Assembly (NCBI GenBank): GCA_007922225.1
Contig: ML679956.1
Span: forward strand, 19,069,049-19,133,048
DNA length: 64,000 nt
DNA from: Emydura subglobosa
Lineage: Eukaryota > Chordata > Testudines > Chelidae
Direction: 5' to 3'
A program made the position numbers and the translations under genes. Positions 26,300 through 43,326 of this stretch are shown here, one piece after another (the first letter of the stretch is position 1; each line of letters opens with the position of its first letter). Under the pieces are notes generated by a model. That model was not told where the DNA came from. It saw only the letters and a program-made list of their open reading frames with translations, and searched no databases.

Positions 26300-28760
26300 C
26301 CAGACTGGGGTGCAGTCCTCAGGCACACACTGAAAATGATTGACGTGGGTCATCTTGATGAAGCGTGGGACCCAACTGGGTCGTGGAGGAGTGGGGGTTG
26401 GTGCAGTGACATTTAAACCCTTTGTTTTTGTCTCTTCTATTATAGGACTCCTGCCTTGACTGGCCTGAGAACCTGGATGGTGGCTGTGAAATACAGAACT
26501 GCCTTTGGGAAGTCTGGAGAGTATACAACCCAAGTGACCGCAAGGTGGTCCTAGAATCTTTCAGGCCATGAAGTCTGGTGTCCGTTTGCTCTGAAAATTG
26601 AGCGTTGCCCTTAAAGAGGAGGTCCTTTACAGATTGCTGCACCTCCTGGGACACACCTAAGAACTGAAACTAGAGCACCCACGCATTGATGGCTGCTGAA
26701 TCAGCCACATCCCAATGCTGACTGGAGAGAGGCCCTAGCTACAGCCTTCCCTTTCTCTACAATGGATGCACATTCCTCCCTTATCTCTTGTGGCAGGGAG
26801 TCCTTGAACTTAGATATTATATCTCCCCAGCAATGCCTGCTGATTAGAGATCCTCAGTTGAAGAGTGGCTGTGGAACAGATCTTGCTTTGAAACAAGTCC
26901 AGGTTCTTTGTGTCCCTATTTTTAGACATCGAGCTAATCTGACCCTGCTTGTCCCTTTCGTTCACAGCAGCTTCCACCAGGGATCCCGGACATGGGTGCG
27001 AGAACAAATATACGTAGCCCTTAGCCAGGACATAATATTTCTTTTTGGCCCGTTTTGATATTGGTGGCAGGGAGGATGGTGTCTGCCACAGGGCCTTGAC
27101 CACCTTTAACACTCCTTCATGAACTGGGAGCACTATCCTAGCCGGTGCTGTGGCAGCCAAAATATCAAATAGGCTATCCATAGGCTTAGAGAGCACCTCA
27201 GCCTCCAGGCCCAAGTTTGAGGCAACGCTTTTAAGGAGCTCCAGGTGGGCTCAAAAGTCGTCCGGTGGCATTGGGGGGGCTGGACTGGAGACAGCCTTGT
27301 CTGATGATGGTGACTGTAAGGCAGGGGGAGGAAGCGGCACCTCTTCTTCCTCCACCGGAACTGTCTCTCCTGCTGGGTCCATGGTTGCGGCTCCGGGCTC
27401 AGATTCTGAGTCTGGATCTTGTGTTGGAGCCGTCAGTGCTGCGGACCTCTTCTCGGATGAGGCCGCAGACGACTGATGGGAAAAGGGTCCCGGCATCATT
27501 GGGATCCTCCCTGGATTCTATTATGGCCACTATGTCAGCCACTGGCCTTGGGGCCAGAATCCCACTGCAGGACCAGCTCACAACACTAGCATGCCCGTTG
27601 AGTGGTGCTTTTGGCGGTGGTGACTAGACTTCCTTTCAGAATCCGAGGCAGATGATCCTTCCCTCGGGGACCATGGCGGTGCTGATGGTGCCTCTTCTTG
27701 CTGGCTGCAATGGGGTGCTGGGGAGCAATACCGTGGGTGGGTGGGCGACCAACGATGGGCATCCTTGCAGCGGTGCCATATAGGTGGAAAGTGGCATGCA
27801 GGTGGAGTGCAATGCCGCATAGGTGAAGAGCAGTACCTTATAGGCAGGGAGGGGTACCGAGATAGTGGCGAGTGGTGCAATGTTGAGGAGCAAAGTGAGG
27901 ATTGGTGCTGGGGAGATATACAACCGATGACTCCCGTCTTGGGTCCAGAGACTGTGAAGCTGGAGACCGGGGTCGAAAGGGGTGGGATCATCTTCTTGAT
28001 CCAGAGAAGTTGTAGTTGTAGTACGCAGTGTTGTAGACCAGTGTCGAGATTCTGGAGAATGGTGCTGGTTGACTGGCCATTGCAGCAGCCCCATTGCTGG
28101 TTTTCCCCAGAAGGCGGGTGCCTTTACCAGCTTGGTCGTCGTGGTAAGAGCGTTTGGGGTGGGCAGCACTAGGAGGGCCATACAGTCCCTAGTCACTTGA
28201 AATGCCTCCCGAATCAAAGGCACCATTAGGCGGAGGGGCTCCCTTCCACTCTTAGGAGTTAGGGGTGGTTCCCTCAATGGACTCGCAATCCAGGGAAGAA
28301 TTATCTCTAGCTGCTCCTCTACAGACAATTGGATTGACGCAGGTCGTTTGCCCGACCCCGCCTTCTTATCTTTCTTTGGCGCAGGGGAATGCCATCACTT
28401 TGCTCTCTGCTTCTTCTGCTGCTTCTTCAGCACTTGTGAGGGTGAAGGGTGCGGGGAGGCCGGGGAGGTGCTGCATACCAATGCTGATGTGCTCAGAACC
28501 AATTTGGAGTGGGATGGTTTGGAGGCTGGTCTGAGTGCCGCCTCCATCAACAGGGCTTTGAGACAGATATCCCTGTCCCTTTTAGTGGCTGGAAGCCCTT
28601 GCAAATTTTACATTTGTCCTTGACGTGTCACTCTCCTAAACATTTCAGGCAACTATCGTGAGGGTCATTCAGTGGAAAGGGCTTATGACACATGGAACAT
28701 GGTTTGAAACCCAGGGACTGGAGCATATCCCACCCCTGGGTGAACGTCCCTAGAGGAACC
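26300..28760 (-). pseudogene. DIRS copy B gag-like gene (broken)
   Basis: The N-terminal part (about 28705-28560, minus) shows a Cys-rich zinc-binding-like motif: Cys-x2-Cys, then Cys-Leu-Lys-Cys, then Cys-Lys-Ile-Cys-Lys, with a TGA inside it. Next comes a Lys-Lys-Gln-Gln-Lys-Lys basic patch. The long Ser/Pro/Thr-rich centre (28330-27580) holds degenerate short repeats. The C-terminal region (27214-26810 and 26654-26319) has Leu-Trp-Gln-Thr-Pro-Ser, Leu-Asp-Leu-Phe and Leu-His-Gly-Leu-Lys-Asp-Ser blocks shared with copy A. Several frame changes separate these. It is the structural protein of the retroelement, judged by position and homology between the two copies. Confidence 0.7.
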
Positions 28761-28884
28761 ACTAATTCTAACTTACTAAATTGCTAACAAAATAACTAGC
28801 GCTAAATACAATCGGACAATAATGCAAACGATGAGTAAAGCTCTTGCTATCACATGGGAGAAAGGAGCTCCTGCAACCGTCACT

Positions 28885-29073
28885 AGCAGAAAGAAGGAAC
28901 TAAGGCGGCACAGAGCTGGCGGTACCTCATATACCCCTGCATGAGCACGGAGCAGAGGGAGCCGGAGCTGGCGCTCTCAGATACTGCTAAGGCAAAAAAT
29001 CTCTGGCAGCCATGCACATGGATTCACACACACCTAACATGGAATCGACATGAGCAACACTTGAAGAAGAATA
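28885..29073. repeat. DIRS copy B 5' inverted terminal repeat
   Basis: In reverse complement this reads 'cttcttcaagtgttgctcat', 'tgcatggctgccagagattt', 'catgcaggggtatatgaggt', 'agttccttctttctgc', matching the left repeat (24024-24225) in order. The outer ends differ slightly, and the outermost bases past 29073 are not recognisable. Confidence 0.82.
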
Positions 29074-32000
29074 ATTAATAAAGGTCCTGCTCCTCTCCTC
29101 TCCCTTGCCTCTTTCTATGTGTATCCCAGTCCTCTGGTCCTAGCTGTTTGGTTTTCTCCATGATTCTGTCCCTCTGATGGGCACTGACATTGCTCCAATG
29201 TGGAGAAGGAAGAACTGCATCTGGATTTAACCTCCCCTGAAGTCAGTGCGGTGTACTGCCATGTAGTTTCAGTGTCATGTGAGGATGCAAGCAGTGAAAT
29301 GGATAGTATTTCAAAGGGTTTGAGAGGGAGGGGAATTGCACATTATAGTTTTCAATCCTAACAGACAGTTGCCCCAGCACTCCTGGATAGCAGGATTAAA
29401 AATTGTTTTGCTGAGTCTCACAATTTTTGTCATGACTCTTCTGATATGTAGTTACTTTTTAGTGATTCTCATAAATTTCTGATTTTGGCCTTCAGTCAAG
29501 TTTCACCGTCCCTTTCCCCAAATGGCTGGTGTCTTCATTTATTCACAATGGGACTGAAGTCACAGGCTGCCTTCAGCAAGGTGACTACCATGGCTCCTTT
29601 CACTTTTGTAGGTGAACAAAGATTTGCTGCTCCCAGATCTTTATTCTCCATATGAAGGCCAAGCAAGCAGCAGGGGAAACAGAGAATGAGACTGTGGGGG
29701 CATAAGGGCTTTTAGGAAGCAGAACAGGAAACTATGAGGAATCGGGGGAATGTGGGGAGCACAAGGCAGCTGAAAGGAGTTGCAGAGGAATGTGGCATGG
29801 CTTAGAGGCACAATGTGATGGGCAGGAGACTCTGAGTCAAATACGGGAGGGGAGCGGCAAGAAGAGGCAGGGTGTGACAGGGAGTCTGGAGGGGAACATG
29901 GAGACCATGGCAGTGGGTCGGGGCCTATTCTCACAAGTTAAGGAGTCGGACAGAGTGACAGCTCTCAAACCTTAGAGTCATAGGAGAGGGTAAGTAGATG
30001 CCTCTCTGAGCAGTGAATAAGGAGGCATGCATTTTTAGTGTGTATTTAAGCTAATTTTGAACCTGAAATACAAACACACAAATTGGGATGGAGGGGTGGG
30101 CGGCTTCCCTCGAAAGATTAACAAATCAGATGGCAGGCAAAAAAGCAAAAAGTGATTAAAAAAAAATCTCATGATTTTTAAGACAATATGATTTTTTGCA
30201 GTCTGACAATACTGAAGAATGCTTTTGTCCTCAGATAAATGGCATCTTGAAAAATTAGCTACTATACTGCAGATAGAAAAAATTTATCCTTAAAAGCCAA
30301 TCATGTATAAAGTAAATATGAAAAGAGACATAAAAGCCCTGGACAAAAGGAACCCATGTCTTGGACATCCAACTGAATTTATTAAAAGAGCATAAGGCTT
30401 GTATCACAGAAGAAGGATTCTACAGTAGATAATGATATTTTGTGCATATAGATTAGCATTACGCGACTATCACACATGAAACATGAGATATTCAATACTG
30501 CTATTAAGACAAGATACTGTAGATATGTATATGATATTTACAAAGGAACAAGGCTTTCCTTAGCATTCTAAATTGATTTAACGCAGCGAAATTTTCAAAT
30601 CCTGTGAACAATTTTTCAATCAATAGATTTGTGAGATTTACATGGGGAAATGGAGTTCTCTGTTATTCTAGTTTTGATTTAGAAGTGAGTTAGCATAATG
30701 AAAGCTTTCAAATCCTGTGTACCATCTTTCAGTCAGTTGAGATTAAAGTCCCCAGAAAGATTAATTACAGAGTGGGATTAAGGATTTTATATATCACTCA
30801 AATTCAAAAATAAAGGTAGCAGAAGTACTAGGATAATGACAGATATATCCACATTGTATCTGCTATGAATAAGTGGAATTGACACCATAGTAGATTGAAA
30901 ACAGTCAAATATGTGAGTAGAAATTATTAATAAAGGTTATTCTTGATGAAAACGCAGACACTACTGTAGTGACAATTCCTGAAGGTAGAGTTTTCTTGAA
31001 AATATTCGTATCTCTACAAACAGTTTTGTGGGAGAGCATGACATGTCTTCCTGATTTGTGAAGACTTTCTGCTCTGGAGGGATGGAAAATGGGATAATGA
31101 AATTAACCCCCTTCATTTTACAATTAGAGTGTGTGAAATGTGGTATTAATTTGTCACGATGGATGAACTGCAGAAGCTTCTAATTTCTCAAAGGTTTGCA
31201 TTCTTAGAAAATGTACCAATTTCTAACATGGAACAAAGTTCTAAATAGGATTAGAAATGGGTTAGAATTCCCCAAGGCTGACTAAAAGGATCAATATTCC
31301 TAGGTATATATGCCCCTACTTTCCAATACTGTGGAAGAAGTAGAGCCAGACATCTTCAGGAGACAGAGCTTTCCGGAAACCTTTTCTTCTGGAAAGAAAG
31401 ATATTTAGCAAGAAACAGGAATCTCAGAGGTATTTCTAAAAAAGTTTATTGAGCTTATTAAGACCTAGAAGAAATGCAGGAATATTTCCCTGGCATGACA
31501 TCTAGATACTTTTGTTAAGTTTTTTAAGTGACCATTCAGAACAGGTCACCAATCCTTCTATTCAGCCATCGCTGCAGCACAAGGAAAATATTTCTTCTCT
31601 GGGTTGGAGTGAATCCTTGCCTTGCAGAATTTATGCTGTGTTTGTGAATCAAGATCAAAGTCTCATCAGCATCTGGCTTTAGCAGAAGGAGAGATCACAT
31701 GAATGTGCTCTGCTTCACCAGGTCTGTTTCACACCCTACCACAGCCTGGCACCGCATGAAACCAAGATGATGTTTTAAAAAAAACTAAAACTAAAACCCA
31801 ACTGAAAAAAAAAAAAAGAAAAGATTTTTTGGGCTGCTTGATTTCTTGCTGATTCAGCCACCGGTTGCCAAGCCAATTTTCAAAGTGCCGTACAAACTTA
31901 ACACGCAGCAAAAGCTAGGAAAATTTTTAATTGATTCGAGTCTCCCAGAAAAGCAAAATTCGTTAGTTCTCAGAAGAGCTGTTGTATGCATCTTGATATA

Positions 32001-34842
32001 AATGAACTGTGAACAACCATAAATTGGTGATAGACTGGGTTAGTCCTGTTTCACTTCTGATCAAACTGCATGAATCAAAACTTTAGAAAGTTTTCCTTGA
32101 AGGAAAAAAATCTCCTCTACATAAGCACTCTGCAGCTAAGCAGGGCACAAAGTCATCCACTTAAAAGGAAAGAGGGATTGAAAGGGTGATTGACCTTTTG
32201 CTTGGAAAATTTTAATTTGAGTGCAATTTAAATGCATGAGGCAAAGTTAAAAGATCGAAAAGAACTGAGTTCAAAGGGGGAAAAAAGATGAGTATCATGA
32301 AGAGCAAATGAAACAGCATTCAGTGATATACCATAGACATTTCTTTTTTTGCTATTTATTGAAAATAAGTTACTGATATTGGTTTATGACTAATTTACTA
32401 TTGGATTCATGCCTACCTTTCAGAAAGACACTGACCAGACAAGTAGCATAATTCAGGACTGGGCAGGCAGGATGGAAAACATTGACCCAGCAAGAAGGTT
32501 TGTGTGGAGTGAAGGGAATCTGGTGGATGGAGGCAATACTGTTTAGGTACATGATCTTTTGGAATATAGCTGGGCCACGTAGGAGGATTGGGCTGGATCT
32601 TGAAGTTCTACAGAGAATACTATTGTTCCCGAAAGAATACTCTTTGATTCAGTAAATGAGCCTCCTGCTTTACCAATCCCCAAACTCAAATTCTTAAATG
32701 TGCAAAAGATGGGGATGAAGCATCAGGGGAACTTTCAGGGTAAGAGACAAAAAAAAAAAAAAAAGAGCTGAGTAGATTTTAGAAAGGAATGAGGGACATA
32801 AGGATAATGATTCCAAAATCTTTAAAAATTGCTGGTTATGATAAAGGAGAAGATGGTTTAAACTGAGGGAGGAGTTGGAAAGGGAACATTTTAAAACAAT
32901 TAAGCAAACATTAAGTGGGTACAGGATTAAATTACTTTTACGTGATGAGGAAAAGGGCAGGAAAAAATGGAAAAGGAAGAAGGAATTTGAAATTACCAAA
33001 AAGAGGCAGGAAAACTGTTTGACCACATGGAAGAATAAACAACAAATGTTATTACCAGTCTCAAAAATATATAGGCCAAATTCCTCCTGCTTTTGGCAGG
33101 CGCAGCTTTGCACATGCAAATATGTTTTCATATTTGATAAGTATGAAGTTTTCTGAGTATTAACACTTGTGTGCATAGGAGCTAGTACTCAAAAATGCAT
33201 GAACAGGCTTTTGAGTGTGCACAGAAGGAACTGAGGCCCCTTTAAAAATTTGGTACAGAATATTTAAATCTCTGGCATAATATTAAAAGACACTTGCACC
33301 ATTACAAATTCACCAGCAAGGTATTTTTCGTAATTTTAAAAATACCACTCCCTTCTCAACACACACACACACACACACACACTCACTCTCTCTCTGATTC
33401 CAAGACATCTGCAAGCATAAAAATGTTTTGTGGGTTATCAAATTTGACAGTGTTCCTTTAAATGTTTCCTTAGTTCATGGTAAGGGAAGATAAAAGCCGC
33501 CTTCATAAGGCCCAGTATGAATTCTACAGTAGTATCAAACGAGTGTTTGGCTGTTTCAATTCTGCAGCTACCTGCAAGTCACCTACTCAATATTGCTAAC
33601 TAGAAGTTTTCAGAAAACATGAATCAAGCCCTCCCCCAACCAAATATTTGATATGGCTTCCAAATCATGAGGATTTTTTTTAAAGAAAAATTAATAAGTT
33701 TTAAGTTCTTGTTGTGTTCTAGTTTTGAGCCTTTAGGCATCCCATTTTTAAAAAAACTTTTCTTCACAACCATGAGGACTAAAAATGAATTAAAAAGATA
33801 TAACAAAGCTGAGATTCTCACATTCACATGACTCCAGAAGCTGAGGCTTTAAGAAAAGCACCAAAAATCACAAGACTTAAGATAAAACTGAGAGAGGTGG
33901 CAACTCTGCCTACTTACATACACAGAACTGTTCCATAAAGCTTTGCACCATGTCCTCTGCCTCATTGATAAATTTTTTTAGGCTATACAAATCAAGGTTA
34001 GGAGGACAGATTTAAACAACATACTGACTTCAGCGGTTATCTTGTGACAAGTAGTCATCTTCCCACACTCCTTTTCTCAAGGGACTTCCAAAAGCATATT
34101 ATAAATGAGTCAGTTTCTGAGAGGAGGGAGAATATGCATGCTGAAAACAGGAACTATGTTTTCTAAGAAAGAGCATGTTTGGAAACAGAGATTATCTACA
34201 ACAATAGATGAAAGTGGTTAGAATAAAAGTCAGAGTGCAGAAAGGAAGTTTAGTAAAATGTTAGTTAAATCTGATACTGGTCCCCTGTACATACTTCCCA
34301 ATTTTTTTTTATGGATAACAATTTCCCCTGTCATAATTGCTGGCCCTGTAATAGTATAATACAGTATCATCAGTTCTATCATCCTTTATTCCAATACACT
34401 TTTATATACTCAAATGTCTTATAATGACAATTGGAAGCAAGAATAAAGGAGCACAAAAGAGCTATTTCATTAATAAGAAACACAAAGTTGCATTAATCAA
34501 TTTACAAAATAATACAGTCACCAAAATATAATGGAGCGTGGCCTGAAAAAGTCATTATCTCAGGGTGAGAGAGCAAATTGGACCTTTGCCTTCTATTTAA
34601 AAAGGACTCAGATTTAATGTGTGGCCTCAAAACTGAAGTTCAGTTTTAACAGAAAGAAGGCCTTCTCTCATACTTAGCTCTTTAGATAGCAGGACCAAAA
34701 GAAGTATTGTTGTTTGGATTCCCTTATGGATTCACATTTTTGAGAGAGCTTAATGCTACACTTAACATCTGCATGTGACTATCCCCTTTTGGGGTTTTTT
34801 TGCTGGGGGACTGACATTAACTACTCTTAAAATGGCTATAAT
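29074..34842. other. Intronic stretch, no gene seen
   Basis: Contains a purine-rich GC-elevated segment at 29640-30000 (probably a degenerate repeat of unknown family), a short local duplication at 30587-30748, poly-A runs at 31806-31818 and 32747-32764, and an (AC)n/(CT)n tract at 33358-33396. Open frames here, including a 160-codon one at 32694-33176, are composition-biased and show no family features. Confidence 0.5.
33358..33396. repeat. (AC)n-(CT)n microsatellite
   Basis: About 12 AC units followed by CT units. Confidence 0.93.
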
Positions 34843-35150
34843 TTTCCAATTTATGTGCCTAAAGTTAGGCACTTAAATCCATATTTAGGAATCTAAGTAA
34901 GACCCCTGGGGATTCTATAGTGCTGATGCCTGGAGAATCCTTCCCTGGCTGGGAATGGGGCATTCAATCCTCTTTGCATTGCTGTGGCTCTGTTATGCAG
35001 TGTGGGTGAAGGTCCCAGTCCTGGTTGTCAGATGGGCTGAGCACCCAAAGCTTCAATTGACTTAAATAGGAGCTATGGATTCTCATTACTTTTTGAAAGC
35101 CAGGCCTCTTATTTAAGTGCCTAAATATGAATTGGAATGTTTTAGCTGAA
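34843..35150. repeat. Dispersed repeat with inverted 'taggcac' ends
   Basis: The left end has 'atgtgcctaaagttaggcac' and the right end 'ttaagtgcctaaatatg', partly inverted copies; between them is 'gctgagcacccaaagcttca'. The same motifs recur near 5.7 and 9.2 kb. Old MITE-like interspersed repeat, family not named. Confidence 0.5.
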
Positions 35151-35289
35151 ACAGTACTCAGTGGGATAGAGGAAGCCCAACTATAACATTCTTGACAGTG
35201 ACCTCAATGTTTAGATACTCAGGGATACTACAGAACTAGAGGGGGATATACTTTGTTGCTTCTGTTGGCTGAGCACACTGCACACCTCC

Positions 35290-35690
35290 GGGGTTTTTTG
35301 CATTCCTCCATTCTTCCCCAAAAGCTCCCTTTGTGCCACTCACCCATCCCCTTCTATTTCAAGGACTCCCTGCAATCCTCTCTCCTGCTCTGTGTCCCCC
35401 TCTTTCTCCTGGTCCTCCATACCATGGCCCTCACATTCTCTCCCTCCATGCCAGGGGCTTTTTGCCCCCACTCCAATTGCATTGGGTGGTGTGTATTAAC
35501 CTTTCCCCCATGCCAGGGCCTTTGTGTACACCCCATACTAGGGTCCCCCATTTCCTCTGCAAGCCAGCTCTGTATAACCTCCATAACTCCCCTCCAGGGT
35601 CCCCCATTTTCCCCCTGCCGGGGTTCTCTGTGCCTTGCCATTCTCCCCCATGCCCCTTTCCCCCCCCACCATTCTTATTCTCCTTCTTTC
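35290..35690. repeat. C-rich degenerate minisatellite
   Basis: A pyrimidine-rich block in which 'cccccatgccaggg' and variants ('ctccatgccaggggctt', 'cccccatgccagggccttt', 'ctagggtcccccatttc', 'ccagggtcccccattttcc') recur at irregular spacing. It produces long open frames on both strands (200 codons at 35253-35855) that are compositional artefacts. Confidence 0.7.
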
Positions 35691-35696
35691 TTTTTC

Positions 35697-35915
35697 AGGC
35701 CAGGTCTACACTACAAAGTTTTGATGACACAGCTATGCCAGAATTCCCCCCTGCCTATGGAGATGCAGCTCATGCGGGCAAAAGATTTCTTTTGCTGGTG
35801 TAGCTTATGTCATCTGGGGAGGTGGTTGAATGATACCAGCAAAAGAACTGTCTGAGATGTGCCTCCACCATGATGAGCTTTCCCAGCAGAACATCTGCAA
35901 TGTAGATTAGCCCTT
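35697..35915. mobile_element. Harbinger-like MITE
   Basis: The left end 'ggccaggtctacactacaaa' and the inverted right end 'atgtagattagccc' form imperfect terminal repeats. The first 30 bases resemble the terminus of the Harbinger element at 42.9 kb ('gtctacactacagagttttg' in reverse complement), suggesting a deletion derivative or shared-end MITE. No coding capacity. Confidence 0.65.
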
Positions 35916-36111
35916 ATGGTATTAACATTTTAAAACTGTAATGGGAGGGTGGGCATAAAAAATGAAGGGTACTGTTAGTCTGGTTAACTGATTCTTTGAT
36001 CTAAAGACAGTTGCAGAGATGGTTGAAGCAGCTAACTCTCTTGTAGCAGAATGATTATTAAAAAGAAATACGATGGACATATACCATTTATTTATTCATT
36101 GGGTACTTCTA

Positions 36112-41331
<5,220 letters not shown>

Positions 41332-42454
41332 TTACTGGTGCTCATTGTCAAAATGGTGCCTCAAAGCCTCCCTTATTCGAATAGCCCCCATTGTGACCCT
41401 CTAATAGACCTGGTATCTGGCTGCTCAAAATTAGCCACCCCAGGGGAAACTTTTCACCCTTAGCCTCACAAATATTATGCAGTGCACAGCAGGCTGCTAT
41501 GACCATGGGAATATTTTCCTCATTTAGGTCTTCCCTGCCATTAAAGCAACGCCAATGAGCTTTTAACCTGTCAAACACACATTCAATAGTCATACTGCAG
41601 CTGTTCAACCTATTCTTGAAGCACCCCTTGCTGCTGTCCAGGTTTCCCATGTAAAGCTTCATGGTCCATGGCAGCAAGGGGTAGGCTGAGTCTCCCAGGA
41701 TCACTATGAACATTTCAACATTCTGCATTGGAATCTTCTGGTCTGGAAAGAAAATCCCTGCTTGCAGCTTTCGGTATAGGTCAGTGTTCCTGAAGATGCA
41801 TGCATCATACACCTTCCCTGATGTCAGTGAAATGACCATGGTAATCCACAAGCACCTGCAAAACCATAGAGAAATACCCCTTTCTATTGATGTACTCAAT
41901 CACAAGGTGGTCCTGGGCCAGAACTGGGATATGCGTGCCATCTATTGAAACGCTGCAGTTAGGGAATCCCATTGCCGCAAAGCCATCCACTATTTCACAC
42001 ACATTTCCAAGAGTCCGTCCATCACAGCAGAATGCAATTAATGACCCTGCACACTTATGTTAACACAGCCCTCATGGTGGTCTTCCTGACTCCAAACTGA
42101 TTCAACTGACTGGTAGCAGTCTGGAGTTGCCAGATTCCAAGCGATCGCCACGAACTTCTCTACTGAGAAGGCAGCTCTCATTTTGGTGTCCTTGCACTGC
42201 AATGTTGGGGTGAGCTCTGCACACAATTCCAGGAAGGTGGCTTTCCGCATCCAAAAGTTATGCAGCGACTGTTCATCATTCCAGACCTGCATAACAATGC
42301 GACCCTACCACTCAGTACTTGTTTCCTGAGCCCAATAGCGATGGTCCGCCGTGTGCAGCTGCTCCATGAATGCTAAAAGTAATCTAGTATTGTTTCTTTC
42401 CATGACACACAGCAGGTCAGGCACCTCGGATTCCTGTTCAGATTGGGAGCTCAT
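41332..42454 (-). pseudogene. Harbinger DDE transposase (two frameshifts, one stop)
   Basis: The likely original start is the Met at 42454 (Met-Ser-Ser-Gln-Ser-Glu) and the stop the TAA at 41332-41334, about 373 codons, near the usual length. The N-terminal helix-turn-helix region contains Phe-Trp-Met-Arg-Lys-Ala-Thr-Phe-Leu-Glu-Leu-Cys. The catalytic triad residues are all visible: Asp in Ser-Ile-Asp-Gly-Thr-His, Asp in Leu-Gly-Asp-Ser-Ala-Tyr-Pro, and Glu in Thr-Ile-Glu-Cys-Val-Phe-Asp-Arg-Leu-Lys. The C terminus has Ala-Ala-Cys-Cys-Ala-Leu-His-Asn-Ile-Cys. Damage: an in-frame TAG near 42304, frame changes between 42292 and 42002 and near 41810-41900, and another near the C terminus (about 41370). 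Nested in UBE2E2, same strand; no sign of domestication because the frame is broken. Confidence 0.88.
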
Positions 42455-42905
42455 GGTATACTGTATGACCAGCTGTGATGTGTTCATAATAGTGAACACA
42501 ACAGTAGAGAGCAGTTCAGGATACCTTCTTTCAGGCAGAGATGGCAGGTGCACAGTAAACACAGACCATTGAAAAATGGCGTGAAACACAGTCAGAAGCC
42601 CATAGAATGATGGGATAGAAAAAACTGCATCATGGGATGTTGAGCCTGCACCAATGATGCACTGCAATCCACTCTGCCTTCCCACAACTCCTATCTACAA
42701 AAGGTAGCAAATAGCACAGTGGGATAGCTACCCACAGTGCACTGCTCTCACTGGTTATGCTAGAGCACCAAATGTGGATGTGATCTGCCAACAGAAGGTG
42801 CTTTATATGAACATGCACAAGCAATGTAATTATATGGTTTTTGATCACTGGCGTAACTTGCGTCGACAAAACTCTGTAGTGTAGACAAGACATTAGTCTA
42901 AGGAT
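41332..42905 (-). mobile_element. PIF/Harbinger DNA transposon, degraded
   Basis: An autonomous-type Harbinger element in minus orientation. The right terminus, read in reverse complement, is 'tgtcttgtctacactacaga' followed by a 400-bp 5' region and a transposase gene. The opposite end was not located, so the left boundary given is the transposase stop codon. Harbinger transposases cut and paste with 3-bp target duplications; one could not be verified here. Confidence 0.82.
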
Positions 42906-42934
42906 CAAACATAATTAAATTAAGTTTTTCAATC

Positions 42935-43065
42935 CCCGTTGTGAGAGGCAGGTAAGTTTCATTATCCCTCTATTATATGAGAAACATGAGGCAAAGTGAC
43001 TTGTCCGCAATCAAACAGGAAGTCTTTGGCAGAACCAGGAACAGAATCTTCCAGTCTCATCCAAT
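42935..43065 (-). mobile_element. MIR-like SINE fragment
   Basis: The order 'cattatccctctatta', 'gagaaacatgaggcaaagtg', 'acttgtccgcaatcaaacag', 'ggcagaaccaggaacagaat' follows the conserved core of MIR-type tRNA-derived SINEs in reverse complement ('aaactgaggca..gtgacttg..'). Confidence 0.65.
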
Positions 43066-43326
43066 TACCTTATTTTGCTTTCCTTGTAGTGACAAAATTC
43101 AGATGCAAAGTTTGGATTCCAACTTTCTCAAAGTACAGAAGGATGTTTGGGATTGGCATCTTGATTCAGAGCCATCTCTACTTTAGACATTTTTTTTAAA
43201 GATTACTATTAGGCAAGTACTAACTGGGGAAAGACCACTGGACAGTCTTCAAATTCATGATGCCCTTCTTTCAAAGTAGTTTTATTGTGCTTTCATCAAA
43301 AGCAATTTATTCAAGATAATCACCAT

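Larger units (their letters stand above)
23999..29073 (-). mobile_element. DIRS-type retrotransposon copy B with inverted terminal repeats
   Basis: About 5.1 kb in minus orientation, the same sense as UBE2E2. Order on the minus strand: inverted terminal repeat, gag, reverse transcriptase, (deleted RNase H), tyrosine recombinase, internal complementary region, inverted terminal repeat. DIRS elements integrate through a circular intermediate with a tyrosine recombinase rather than a DDE integrase, and leave no target duplication; none is seen here. The two ends match in inverted orientation over about 190 bp. Coding parts are broken by stops, frameshifts and an internal deletion, so this copy is dead. 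The whole element sits in the 18-kb UBE2E2 intron. Confidence 0.88.

Noticed and set aside
27636..28328. A 230-codon frame as an independent gene
   Set aside because: It is the low-complexity centre of DIRS copy B gag with opposing frames on the other strand caused by composition.
32694..33176. A 160-codon minus-strand frame rich in Phe, Leu and Ser
   Set aside because: It starts in a poly-A/T-rich region and has no signal, domain or splice context; it looks like chance.
35253..35855. Long plus-strand frames (200 and 156 codons)
   Set aside because: They lie on a C-rich degenerate minisatellite that opens frames on both strands; no domain or conserved motif.
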